The translations under genes and the position numbers were made by a program. A stretch of 7,967 nucleotides of DNA from Acidimicrobiaceae bacterium (GTDB lineage Bacteria > Actinomycetota > Acidimicrobiia > Acidimicrobiales > Microtrichaceae): positions 1 to 7,967 of the forward strand of contig DORQ01000174.1 in the NCBI GenBank assembly GCA_003514205.1. The letters run 5' to 3'. Positions 1 through 6,490 of this stretch are shown here, piece by piece. The first letter of the stretch is position 1; the number at the start of each line of letters is the position of its first letter. The notes below the pieces were generated by a model. That model had not been told where the DNA came from. It saw nothing but the letters and a program-made list of their open reading frames with translations, and made no database searches.

Positions 1-16
1 TACTCGCAGCCCAGCT

Positions 17-784
17 CTACTCGCTGAGCGGCCGCTTCGAGGCCGAGGGGTCAAACCGCCAGGCCGCCACCACAAGAAAGAGCAGCGAAAAGCACCCGAG
101 TATCGCTAACTCAGACACGACTGCGCCGAGGCCGAGACCGTCCAGGGAAACCTCGCGGAACGCTCGTGTGGCCCAGTATTGCGGTAGGGCGGGGGCGATG
201 TTCTGAACCCAACCGGGTAGCAGCCGGAATGGAACCAGGCAGCCTGCAAAGCCACCCATCAGAAGGCAACCCGCATGACTGAGAATCACGAACAGATTCG
301 CCGTGGGCAACAGGACGTACAGCATGATGCCATAGCAGGACGCGGTGAACGAGATCATCAGCGCAATCAGCGCCCAGGCACCTAAGGAGCCCTTGATATC
401 CATATCGAGTAACAGCCCGCCGAGATACGACACCCCGAACATGAAGATGAGATACATCGTCATGAAGGCGACCTTGCTCGCCAGAATGAGACTCGGTGGA
501 ACGTGGCTCGACCGCAGTCGGTCCCACGTGCCAAAACCATGCTCGTCGTAGGTACTCCAGGAGAGGAACGGCAGGTTCACAAAACAGAAAAGCACCGACA
601 ATCCAGCAATTCCATGTTCGGTGCCATTCGAGCGCAGGTAGCCGTCGAGGTGCACGAGAAACTCGACCGCATTGGCCAAGAAGATCATCATCACAATCGG
701 GAGCAGCGCCATCACAATTCGCAAGGGAGCGAGACGCTTGGCAAGCACGATTTCAAGGCGAAAGAGCGCAAGGAAGGTCGTCAT
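17..784 (-). CDS. ABC-2 type transporter permease (second subunit)
   Basis: Membrane subunit of an ABC exporter, 255 residues, the usual length for a single-domain ABC-2 permease. Six hydrophobic segments are visible at about residues 22-40, 58-78, 101-126, 134-158, 163-185 and 218-242. The loop after the second segment carries GTWDRLR (residues 85-91). The neighbouring permease has the closely similar GVWDRVR at the same place, so the two are probably distant paralogues that pair as a heterodimer. A short loop LVPFRLLPGWVQ followed by ALPQYWATRAF matches the conserved stretch before the last membrane span of DrrB-type permeases. The ATG start overlaps the upstream permease stop by four bases, and a GAAGG lies about 10 bases upstream. 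It is the last gene of the operon inside the window; only 16 bases lie beyond it. The substrate cannot be predicted from sequence. Confidence 0.9.
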   Translation of the reverse strand: MTTFLALFRLEIVLAKRLAPLRIVMALLPIVMMIFLANAVEFLVHLDGYLRSNGTEHGIAGLSVLFCFVNLPFLSWSTYDEHGFGTWDRLRSSHVPPSLILASKVAFMTMYLIFMFGVSYLGGLLLDMDIKGSLGAWALIALMISFTASCYGIMLYVLLPTANLFVILSHAGCLLMGGFAGCLVPFRLLPGWVQNIAPALPQYWATRAFREVSLDGLGLGAVVSELAILGCFSLLFLVVAAWRFDPSASKRPLSE

Positions 785-1557
785 CGGTTCTTGGCCTTCG
801 ATTCGTTTGCGTTAAAGCGGGCCATCCCGCCGATCACGCAGGCGGTGGCCATGCCGAAGAGGATGAGGGAGGGTTGCAGCACAGCGGTTTCGGGTTCATG
901 ACCGATAAAGAGACGTTGAAACCCCTCCACTGTCCAGGTCACTGGCGACAGCTTCTGGCCGAGCACACTCCAGGCCGGAAGTGAATCGCGGGGAGCAAAT
1001 GCTCCGCCAAGTGCGCCGAGCACCATCGAGCCCATCATCGCTGTGGCCTCGAAGGCATTTGAGGAGTTGATGAAGCTAAACAACAGAAACCCAAGGGCGA
1101 CTGTTGCTGTAACGGTGGCGACGGAGAGCAGAAGGAGCGCAACAAGATGATCGCTGACTCGCAACTGGAAGAGCGGCTGGGCCAGAGCTAGCAAGAGTAG
1201 AAACTGAAAGAGGTGAGCGCACCACGTCGCTAGTAGCTTTCCGGAGATCACTTCACCTGGAGTTGCAAGTCCGGCTCGCACACGATCCCACACGCCAGTT
1301 GAGTGATCGCGGTATAAGAACAAGCCGAAATTCGCGAGCATCATGATGTTGAACAGCGCTGCCTGTCCGGCGACCGAGAGTTCTGATCCAGTGGCGTTCG
1401 GCACTTCCATGTTGACGCGAATCCATTTGGAGAAGGCCGCGTTCAGAACGGTAATCAAGCCAAGGGGCATCAGCGTGAACGCAGCAGGCCAGGCGGGTTC
1501 GCGCACAATCAGCCGCAGCTCGGTTTGGGCAATGACAAGGATTCGGCGGAGCATCAT
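781..1557 (-). CDS. ABC-2 type transporter permease (first subunit)
   Basis: Integral membrane subunit of an ABC exporter, 258 residues. Six membrane segments are visible at about residues 24-42, 62-82, 107-131, 137-162, 167-187 and 228-246. Family hallmarks are an N-terminal amphipathic stretch ending in REPAWP, the cytoplasmic loop motif GVWDRVR (88-94), and the GGAFAPRDSLPAWS then LSPVTWTVEGFQ region (184-213) before the last span, as in DrrB/NodJ-like permeases. The gene begins with two consecutive ATG codons. The first overlaps the ATPase stop by four bases (ATGA). The second, at 1554, is better spaced from the weak GGTGG upstream, so the true start may be either. Translation is probably coupled to the ATPase. 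It should pair with the next permease and the ATPase into one exporter; the cargo is unknown. Confidence 0.92.
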   Translation of the reverse strand: MMLRRILVIAQTELRLIVREPAWPAAFTLMPLGLITVLNAAFSKWIRVNMEVPNATGSELSVAGQAALFNIMMLANFGLFLYRDHSTGVWDRVRAGLATPGEVISGKLLATWCAHLFQFLLLLALAQPLFQLRVSDHLVALLLLSVATVTATVALGFLLFSFINSSNAFEATAMMGSMVLGALGGAFAPRDSLPAWSVLGQKLSPVTWTVEGFQRLFIGHEPETAVLQPSLILFGMATACVIGGMARFNANESKAKNR

Positions 1558-2534
1558 TCACCACCGAGCAGGGCGGCATCTCCTTCGATAGCACGCCCGG
1601 TCAGCGACAGAAAGACTCGATCCAATGTCGGTTCCACTACCTCGAGGGACCGCAGATAGATGAGCCGCTCCCCCATTTCTTGGAGAATTGCTGGCAGTTC
1701 TTCATTGGGACGCTGCACGTCGATGACCAACGTGTCGCCTCGCCAATGTGATCCCCAATGCGCTGGGCCAGGGATGTCCGAATTGGGGAAACCCATCTCA
1801 ATGGTGGAGCTGCCGTGTGTCGCAAGGAGTGAACTCACCGAGCCAGAGGCGATGAGCTCTCCTCGCTCAAGCATCACCACGTTGGAGTCAAGTTGCTCCA
1901 CCTCGTGGAGGTAGTGAGTTGAGTACAGCACCATCGCACCTCGGGCGGCCACCGAGCGGGCCAGGTCCAAGACGTTGGCCCTCGTGTGGGGATCCACTCC
2001 TGCCGTGGGTTCGTCGAGAATGACCAGGTCAACCTCTCCAACGAGGGAGGCCGCCACATGAACGCGCCGCCGCTCGCCTCCGGACAGCTGACGAACCTGC
2101 TGATTGAGCAGATCAGCAATCTGGAGTTGGCACGCAAGCTCATCGATTCGATCTAGCAGGACGGGCCGGCTCACTCCTGCGAGGCGGCCGAAGGCCTCAA
2201 GGTTCTCGCGACCCGACAGCAGTGGATACAGCGCCTCTTGCTGAGCCGCGAAGCCGACCCGTCGCCGGAGTGCCATCGAGTGAGGGAGTGATTGACCGTC
2301 GAAAAGCACCGTTCCCGATGACAGTGGTGTGAGTCCCACCATGGCTGACATCATCGTGGATTTGCCCGCTCCATTTCGACCAATGATGCAGCAGATGGAA
2401 CCGGGCTGAACCTCAAAGGAGACTTCGTTGAGGGCATTTCGTTGAGCGCCTTCGTAGCGCTTCGAGATCCGCGAGACACTCAGCACTGGGCCACCATGGT
2501 CATGGTGTGGTGAGCTCTCTGAGGTCTGCCTCAA
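1554..2534 (-). CDS. ABC transporter ATP-binding protein, DrrA/CcmA type
   Basis: Cytoplasmic ATPase that drives the two adjacent permeases, 326 residues. All nucleotide-binding motifs are present: Walker A GRNGAGKST (52-60), Q-loop glutamine at 98 or 99, signature LSGGERRR (150-157), Walker B VILDEP (171-176), D-loop AGVDPHTR, and switch histidine H207 in YSTH. The C-terminal tail ends with EPTLDRVFLSLTGR (301-314), the pattern found at the end of DrrA-like exporter ATPases. The start is read as TTG at 2534: an in-frame stop lies just upstream at 2538-2540, and GGAGG is placed nine bases before the TTG. A later GTG (Val17) is possible and would still retain every motif. The 5' end overlaps the upstream kinase gene by 35 bases, which points to translational coupling. 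No FHA domain is visible, unlike the kinase-regulated mycobacterial transporter Rv1747. Confidence 0.93.
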   Translation of the reverse strand: MRQTSESSPHHDHGGPVLSVSRISKRYEGAQRNALNEVSFEVQPGSICCIIGRNGAGKSTMMSAMVGLTPLSSGTVLFDGQSLPHSMALRRRVGFAAQQEALYPLLSGRENLEAFGRLAGVSRPVLLDRIDELACQLQIADLLNQQVRQLSGGERRRVHVAASLVGEVDLVILDEPTAGVDPHTRANVLDLARSVAARGAMVLYSTHYLHEVEQLDSNVVMLERGELIASGSVSSLLATHGSSTIEMGFPNSDIPGPAHWGSHWRGDTLVIDVQRPNEELPAILQEMGERLIYLRSLEVVEPTLDRVFLSLTGRAIEGDAALLGGE

Positions 2535-4332
2535 ACTTCATAGCCTCCGAATCAGACATGGGTGCAGTGAGTTCGAAGTACAGGTTTCGCCCGTCTCGTT
2601 GAGGAAGCGCTGGGTCCTCACCAAGGAGGTATCGGGCGATGATTGGGCTTTCCAACGCAATGGCTTTGACGACCTTGGAATGCTTGTCAATGAGAAGCGA
2701 ACGGATGCTGGTAGCACCTGGGGAGGTGAGTTCGATCAGCCAATGCGGGTGAGTAAGCACGAGTTTCGAGAAATACTCGGGCTGAACCGCGAGCACTGTT
2801 GTGAAGAAGGATGTGGGCAGGGAGCGATCCGAGGCTGGACCTTCAAAGAATGGTGCTGGACTCGACTCAAAGCTCTGCTTGACTGCGTCAAGAAAGACAA
2901 GTTCTTCCTCACGCCAGCTGGGAGCGGTGGTTCCGCAGTTGGTTGCAGAGAGCTCAATGACTTTGTTGAATGCTGAAGCGGTTCTCCCGAGTTCCTTACT
3001 GAGGCCATCGAGATTGGCAGTGGCAGTTGTGGTGGATCCGCTGCTGATGACTTCACCAGTGGCCAGGTAGGTGGCGGCCTCGGCCACCATCAGTTCGACC
3101 AGTCGACTCTCAACGATATCTTTGGACTCCACCTTCAGGTTGGGTTCGAGACTAATGATCTCTTTCCAGTTCGACGTTGCTGCAGCAACCTCGGCGGGAA
3201 ACCCCCTCACTGCGTCTCGCACTGATCGAGCCGAGTATCCAGAAGCAACGACGTTCCTCGTGGCCTTGGCGAGGGAGTCAGCGATTTCTTGGTCAGCTGT
3301 TTCAATCGCATTGCACCACTTCGCTGGAGTGGTGTTCAGCAGCTCAAGACTGCCGCGTCCTTCGTCTTTCAAGCCGAAGGCAGCGCCCAGCAAAGCAACC
3401 GTCGCGACTGCCGCCATGACTGCCAATCCACGTTTCGGTGATGCCGCTGGAGCAATGGTGACAATGGGATCGGACACGAGTGGGCGTCGGGCGATGTTCA
3501 GCAGTTCAGTCGCGGTAGGTCGTGCGCTCGGATCATGATTCAGACACAGCGCGATCATGGACCGAACGCGCTCTGCCTCGGGGCCAACGAATGTCGGTGG
3601 AGGCTCCCAATCAGGAACTGAATTCAAAGCTGCGATGAGCGTTGAGCCGATCGAAGTGCTCTCCTGGTAGGGCTCGTGACCGTGCACAGCAGCCCACAGG
3701 GTGGCTCCAACTCCCCACATGTCGGCCGCTGCAGTTGGAAATGCCCCCTCAAGCACCTCAGGCGCCATGAAGTGAAGAGTGCCCCGCGAGTAGTCGAGCG
3801 TGGGGAGCACACCGTGTTTCGCCTTCGCAATGCCGAAATCCGTGACGCGAACGCCATCGTCTTGGGCGAGTAGGACATTGCCTGGCTTGATGTCGCAATG
3901 CAAGAGCCCAGCGGTGTGGATGGCCTGTAGTGCCTCGAGCAGTTGACAGGCGATCTCCAACACGGCGGTGGGATCGAGCGGATGGCGCTCAAGGCGGGCT
4001 TGGAGGTTTGTCGGACACAGTTCGATCGACATCCAAAGCTGGCGATGCTGGGTCAAACCGGAGTCGAAGACCGTCGCTATGTGGGGGTGCCACGAGAGAC
4101 CAGCGTGACTCTGAACCTCGGGATGCTCCGCGCTGATGTCGGAGAGCACCACCTCGGGGAACACTTTGATTGCCACCCGACGGCCAATCGAACGTTGCAC
4201 ACCAGTGAAGATGGTCGCAGATGGTGACTCGGCGAGAAAGGTTACCTTGTCGAATTCGACGCCAAGGTCGGCCTCGATGAGGACGCGCAGAGCGGTCTGC
4301 GTTGAATTCTCGCTCGAGTTTGGCCCGTCCAC
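2500..4332 (-). CDS. Transmembrane serine/threonine protein kinase with extracellular cysteine-pair domain (non-RD)
   Basis: Hanks-type Ser/Thr kinase of 610 residues, predicted to sit in the cell membrane with the kinase inside. The kinase domain covers about residues 25-285: VAIK lysine K56, catalytic loop HCDIKPGN (145-152), DFG (165-167), MAPE (189-192), the subdomain IX aspartate in AADMWGVGA, and the subdomain XI arginine in SARPTA. One membrane segment follows at about 302-321, then about 290 extracellular residues with only two cysteines, C340 and C466, likely a disulfide across a helical bundle. Two oddities stand out. The glycine-rich loop reads LAESPSATIF with no glycines, and the usual HRD is HCD. 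The GTG start has GGGAGG eight bases upstream. It is the first gene of the operon with the ABC exporter, so regulation of that exporter is the simplest inferred role. Catalytic lysine and both aspartates remain, so it is probably active. Confidence 0.93.
   Translation of the reverse strand: MDGPNSSENSTQTALRVLIEADLGVEFDKVTFLAESPSATIFTGVQRSIGRRVAIKVFPEVVLSDISAEHPEVQSHAGLSWHPHIATVFDSGLTQHRQLWMSIELCPTNLQARLERHPLDPTAVLEIACQLLEALQAIHTAGLLHCDIKPGNVLLAQDDGVRVTDFGIAKAKHGVLPTLDYSRGTLHFMAPEVLEGAFPTAAADMWGVGATLWAAVHGHEPYQESTSIGSTLIAALNSVPDWEPPPTFVGPEAERVRSMIALCLNHDPSARPTATELLNIARRPLVSDPIVTIAPAASPKRGLAVMAAVATVALLGAAFGLKDEGRGSLELLNTTPAKWCNAIETADQEIADSLAKATRNVVASGYSARSVRDAVRGFPAEVAAATSNWKEIISLEPNLKVESKDIVESRLVELMVAEAATYLATGEVISSGSTTTATANLDGLSKELGRTASAFNKVIELSATNCGTTAPSWREEELVFLDAVKQSFESSPAPFFEGPASDRSLPTSFFTTVLAVQPEYFSKLVLTHPHWLIELTSPGATSIRSLLIDKHSKVVKAIALESPIIARYLLGEDPALPQRDGRNLYFELTAPMSDSEAMKFEADLRELTTP
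2544..2548 (-). promoter_or_regulatory. Ribosome binding site for the ABC ATPase, inside the kinase gene
   Basis: On the minus strand GGAGG lies nine bases before the TTG at 2534 and within the last codons of the kinase gene. It decides the unusual TTG start, because an in-frame stop sits between it and that codon. It allows ribosomes to reload while the kinase is being finished. Confidence 0.6.
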
Positions 4333-4340
4333 ACCCCTGT

Positions 4341-4346
4341 CCTCCC
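4341..4346 (-). promoter_or_regulatory. Ribosome binding site for the kinase at the head of the operon
   Basis: GGGAGG on the minus strand, eight bases before the GTG at 4332. It supports that non-ATG start, which lies just upstream of the beginning of the kinase domain. Confidence 0.6.
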
Positions 4347-4394
4347 GTTGCCATCATTGCATAGATAAAGTCACAGTAGGAGGAACTGGCCTCG

Positions 4395-4459
4395 TCGTTG
4401 ACTCGACAACTCTCTCATGATTGACCGATACTTCAGCTAAATCAACGAGCAATTCGTTG
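4395..4459. promoter_or_regulatory. Possible operator elements in the divergent intergenic region
   Basis: The 167-base gap between the divergent kinase operon and the oxidoreductase gene must hold both promoters. It contains an inverted repeat with six-base arms, CAACGA and TCGTTG (4443-4448 and 4454-4459), separated by five bases. A further TCGTTG lies at 4395-4400 and is followed by CGACAAC. Repetition of one hexamer in both orientations between divergent genes is what a repressor or activator site would look like. Six-base arms can occur by chance, and I could not place a convincing -35/-10 pair on either strand. Confidence 0.25.
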
Positions 4460-4499
4460 TCACTAGCGGAGACAAGTCTTCGTACGCCTCCCCTACCCG

Positions 4500-5966
4500 A
4501 TGTGCTCACCAACGACCCGAGTCTCTATGACGCTCAGCCCTGACTATGACTTCGACGTGATCATCGTTGGTGCCCGCTGCGCGGGCGCGAGCCTTGCGAG
4601 CGAGCTTGCGCAGGCAGGACGGCGCGTTCTGGTCCTTGACCGCGCTGAGTTTCCCAGCGACGCCTTTTCCACGCATCTGATCCAAGCGGATGGTGTTGAG
4701 TTCCTGCGACGCCATGGTGTGTTGGAGCGCGTTGCGGAAGCCGGAGCGCCCCTACTTTCCCAGGTACGGGTGATATTCGACGGTGTGGAGATCAATGAGC
4801 ACTACCGGTCTACGGATCCATCTCCTGGTGCGATGAGCATCTCGCGCAAGGTGTTGGATGCTGCGCTTTGTGATCATGCGGTCGCTTCGGGGGCAACACT
4901 GCTCACGCGCGCCGAGTTTCGTGATGTATGTATTGAGAATGGTCGCCTCGTGGGTATCGGGGTTCTCACCGCCGAGGGCCACAGGGTGATCCGAGCGCCC
5001 CTCGTGGTGGGTGCCGACGGACGACTCTCACAGCTTGGGTCGTCAGTGAACGCTCGAAGTTACAATTCCGCGCCCGGCGAGCGATTCATCTACTGGGCCG
5101 ACTTCGTGGGTTCAACGCCATCGCCCCAGATGTTGAGTATCCGCACCGGAGACTTCCAGTGGGCGGCGTATCCGAGCGACGCTGGCGTCCTGACCGTGGC
5201 CGTGGTCCCTCCGATGCGGGTGTACGAGCAGTTCATGACCGATCCGGTAGCTTCGTTTGACCAGCTTGTTGAATCCGAGGAGCCGCTTCGGTCATTGATT
5301 GGGGATGGGATTCGTACCAACCGCCCCCGCGGGACCATCGCTCTTGATTCCTTCTTTCGGGAGGCTGCCGGGCCGGGATGGTGCCTGGTCGGCGATGCTG
5401 GTGTGTTTAAGGATCCGGTGCTCGGTCAGGGAATCGGCGATGCGTTTCGCCAGTCGAGTGCGCTCGCTGGTTTCCTTGATGGGGTTGACCTCAGTCGCAG
5501 CCAGGCCGTTGACCATGCGCTGTTGCAATTCTGGCGCTGGCGAGACCGCGATCTCACTGATATGTACTGGCTCGCTGTTGATGCAGCCGAACAGCGGAGC
5601 CTGAACCGACTCGAGACAGCGATGTTTTCAACCCTGAAGGACAACCGAGAGCTTGCGCACACGCTGGCAGTGGAGATTCCAGCCCATTGGTCCAGTTCAG
5701 GCAAGGTCTTCAACATGAGAACTGTGCTGCGGGCGCTGCCCGAAGCGCGTCGTTTGCCGCGGCGTCATCAGCAGACACTGGTCCGAATCCTGTGTGAGCG
5801 AGTTGCGTTGCAGCTTCGACGGGATCTGTCCGCGGCGACCCGACGAAGGAAGCTACGTCCACTCACGGTGTCAGATCCCGTTGGTCTTGAACTCCTTGCT
5901 GTTGAGGTACCGCTTGAGGTTGCGAAGAGTGAGATTCAAGCCCCCGCCCATGGCGAACCGCAGTAG
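4500..5966 (+). CDS. FAD-dependent oxidoreductase, geranylgeranyl reductase/FixC-like
   Basis: Flavoprotein of 488 residues in the group that includes geranylgeranyl reductases, FixC and aromatic-ring monooxygenases. The N-terminal Rossmann motif reads DVIIVGARCAGAS (19-31), the GxRCAG form common in actinobacterial members, with an acidic residue D47 at the end of the second strand (VLVLDR) for the FAD ribose. The second FAD motif is GDAG at about residue 298, followed by DPVLGQGIGDAF. No membrane segment is seen. ATG codons at 4500 and 4527 are both possible. The second leaves a shorter leader before the Rossmann motif, as is usual in the family, and neither has a clear ribosome binding site. 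The C-terminal 32 residues overlap the SRPBCC gene antisense and are probably not conserved. It lies divergent from the kinase operon. Substrate and reaction direction (reduction or hydroxylation) cannot be told. Confidence 0.88.
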   Translation: MCSPTTRVSMTLSPDYDFDVIIVGARCAGASLASELAQAGRRVLVLDRAEFPSDAFSTHLIQADGVEFLRRHGVLERVAEAGAPLLSQVRVIFDGVEINEHYRSTDPSPGAMSISRKVLDAALCDHAVASGATLLTRAEFRDVCIENGRLVGIGVLTAEGHRVIRAPLVVGADGRLSQLGSSVNARSYNSAPGERFIYWADFVGSTPSPQMLSIRTGDFQWAAYPSDAGVLTVAVVPPMRVYEQFMTDPVASFDQLVESEEPLRSLIGDGIRTNRPRGTIALDSFFREAAGPGWCLVGDAGVFKDPVLGQGIGDAFRQSSALAGFLDGVDLSRSQAVDHALLQFWRWRDRDLTDMYWLAVDAAEQRSLNRLETAMFSTLKDNRELAHTLAVEIPAHWSSSGKVFNMRTVLRALPEARRLPRRHQQTLVRILCERVALQLRRDLSAATRRRKLRPLTVSDPVGLELLAVEVPLEVAKSEIQAPAHGEPQ

Positions 5967-6374
5967 CGGAAAGGCTTTGGCGCTCGGCCCGATCGGGGTC
6001 ATTGCCATCGTCCACTCCACCTTTGACTGGCCGAGTCCGAGGTCGCTAACCCGATAGTCCTCGGCGAACGCAGAGATTCCTGAACCCGAGAACTCTGTGA
6101 ACCGAAACGCCATGCGCTCTCCCACGGTCCAGGCCAGGAATACTTCATCGGCAGAGATCCCGCCGCGCATGTCGACAGTCCGTGTAGAGCCCACCTCAGG
6201 TGGCAACGGAGAGGTCCACCTCACCTCTTTGATCACTGGCACCCACTTCTTCCACGCCTCGGGGGATTGCCACACATCGAAGAGGCGCTCGGGCGAGACT
6301 GGCAACACCGAACGAGCCACGAATCGGTAGGGCGCAGTTTCTACGTAGGTCAGGTCGACTTCATCACAGATCAC
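5871..6374 (-). CDS. SRPBCC family protein (polyketide cyclase/START-like ligand-binding fold)
   Basis: A 167-residue single-domain protein of the SRPBCC (Bet v1-like) superfamily, which binds hydrophobic ligands or acts on polyketide-like substrates. Typical features are an opening strand YRFVARSVLPVSPERLFDVW (20 residues, about 16-35), then SPEAWKKWVP, the central strands around GERMAFRFTEFSG, a strand like SKVEWTMAMTP, and a long C-terminal helix ending LTLRNLKRYL. No signal peptide or membrane segment is visible, so it is probably cytoplasmic. The start is GTG at 6374, supported by GAGGAG six bases upstream. Its 3' end overlaps the convergent oxidoreductase gene by 96 bases. It follows the second kinase gene on the same strand after 116 bases, so cotranscription is possible but not assured. 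SRPBCC members differ widely in function and no catalytic residues can be assigned. Confidence 0.85.
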   Translation of the reverse strand: MICDEVDLTYVETAPYRFVARSVLPVSPERLFDVWQSPEAWKKWVPVIKEVRWTSPLPPEVGSTRTVDMRGGISADEVFLAWTVGERMAFRFTEFSGSGISAFAEDYRVSDLGLGQSKVEWTMAMTPIGPSAKAFPLLRFAMGGGLNLTLRNLKRYLNSKEFKTNGI

Positions 6375-6380
6375 GGCAGG

Positions 6381-6386
6381 CTCCTC
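6381..6386 (-). promoter_or_regulatory. Ribosome binding site for the SRPBCC gene
   Basis: GAGGAG on the minus strand, six bases before the GTG at 6374. It fixes the start of the SRPBCC protein at a non-ATG codon. Confidence 0.65.
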
Positions 6387-6436
6387 GCCGACGGTTGAGT
6401 GCAGAAGGTGTCAGCCTCCTGATAGTAGAAGAACTT

Positions 6437-6454
6437 GTGGCTGAGCTGAGCCAC
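6437..6454 (-). terminator. Hairpin between the second kinase and the SRPBCC gene (weak terminator or attenuator)
   Basis: A perfect six-base-pair stem, GTGGCT and AGCCAC, with a six-base loop, sits in the 116-base gap downstream of the kinase stop. In the minus-strand transcript it is followed by AAGTTCTTCT, which is only partly U-rich. It could reduce transcription into the SRPBCC gene or simply stabilise the kinase message. It does not meet the usual standard for an intrinsic terminator. Confidence 0.3.
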
Positions 6455-6490
6455 GGAGAACCATCCAGGCTCGCAAGCTGGGCGGCAGGA

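Noticed and set aside
111..527. 138-residue minus-strand frame inside the second permease
   Set aside because: It lies in another frame of the permease and has an Arg/Ser-rich composition with no membrane segments or motifs.
496..984. Overlapping plus-strand open frames of 162 and 132 residues across the permease junction
   Set aside because: Both are antisense to convincing membrane proteins, are rich in Arg, His and Gln, and contain no motif; they are shadow frames.
17..2534. Bacteriocin or lantibiotic self-immunity exporter (LanFEG type)
   Set aside because: One ATPase with two permeases fits the layout, but there is no precursor peptide, modification enzyme or two-component system in the window, and the ATPase tail is of the DrrA type.
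3071..3538. 155-residue open frame on the plus strand opposite the kinase gene
   Set aside because: It is a Ser/Ala-rich low-complexity reading lying antisense to a clearly coding region, with no recognisable domain. It is a by-product of GC-rich codon use.
2500..4332. The first kinase as a dead pseudokinase
   Set aside because: Despite the missing loop glycines and HCD, the VAIK lysine, the catalytic aspartate, the loop asparagine and DFG are all present, so loss of activity cannot be concluded.
4398..4425. TTGACT and TTGACC as forward -35 boxes for the oxidoreductase
   Set aside because: No acceptable -10 hexamer is found 16-18 bases downstream of either, so a promoter cannot be claimed.
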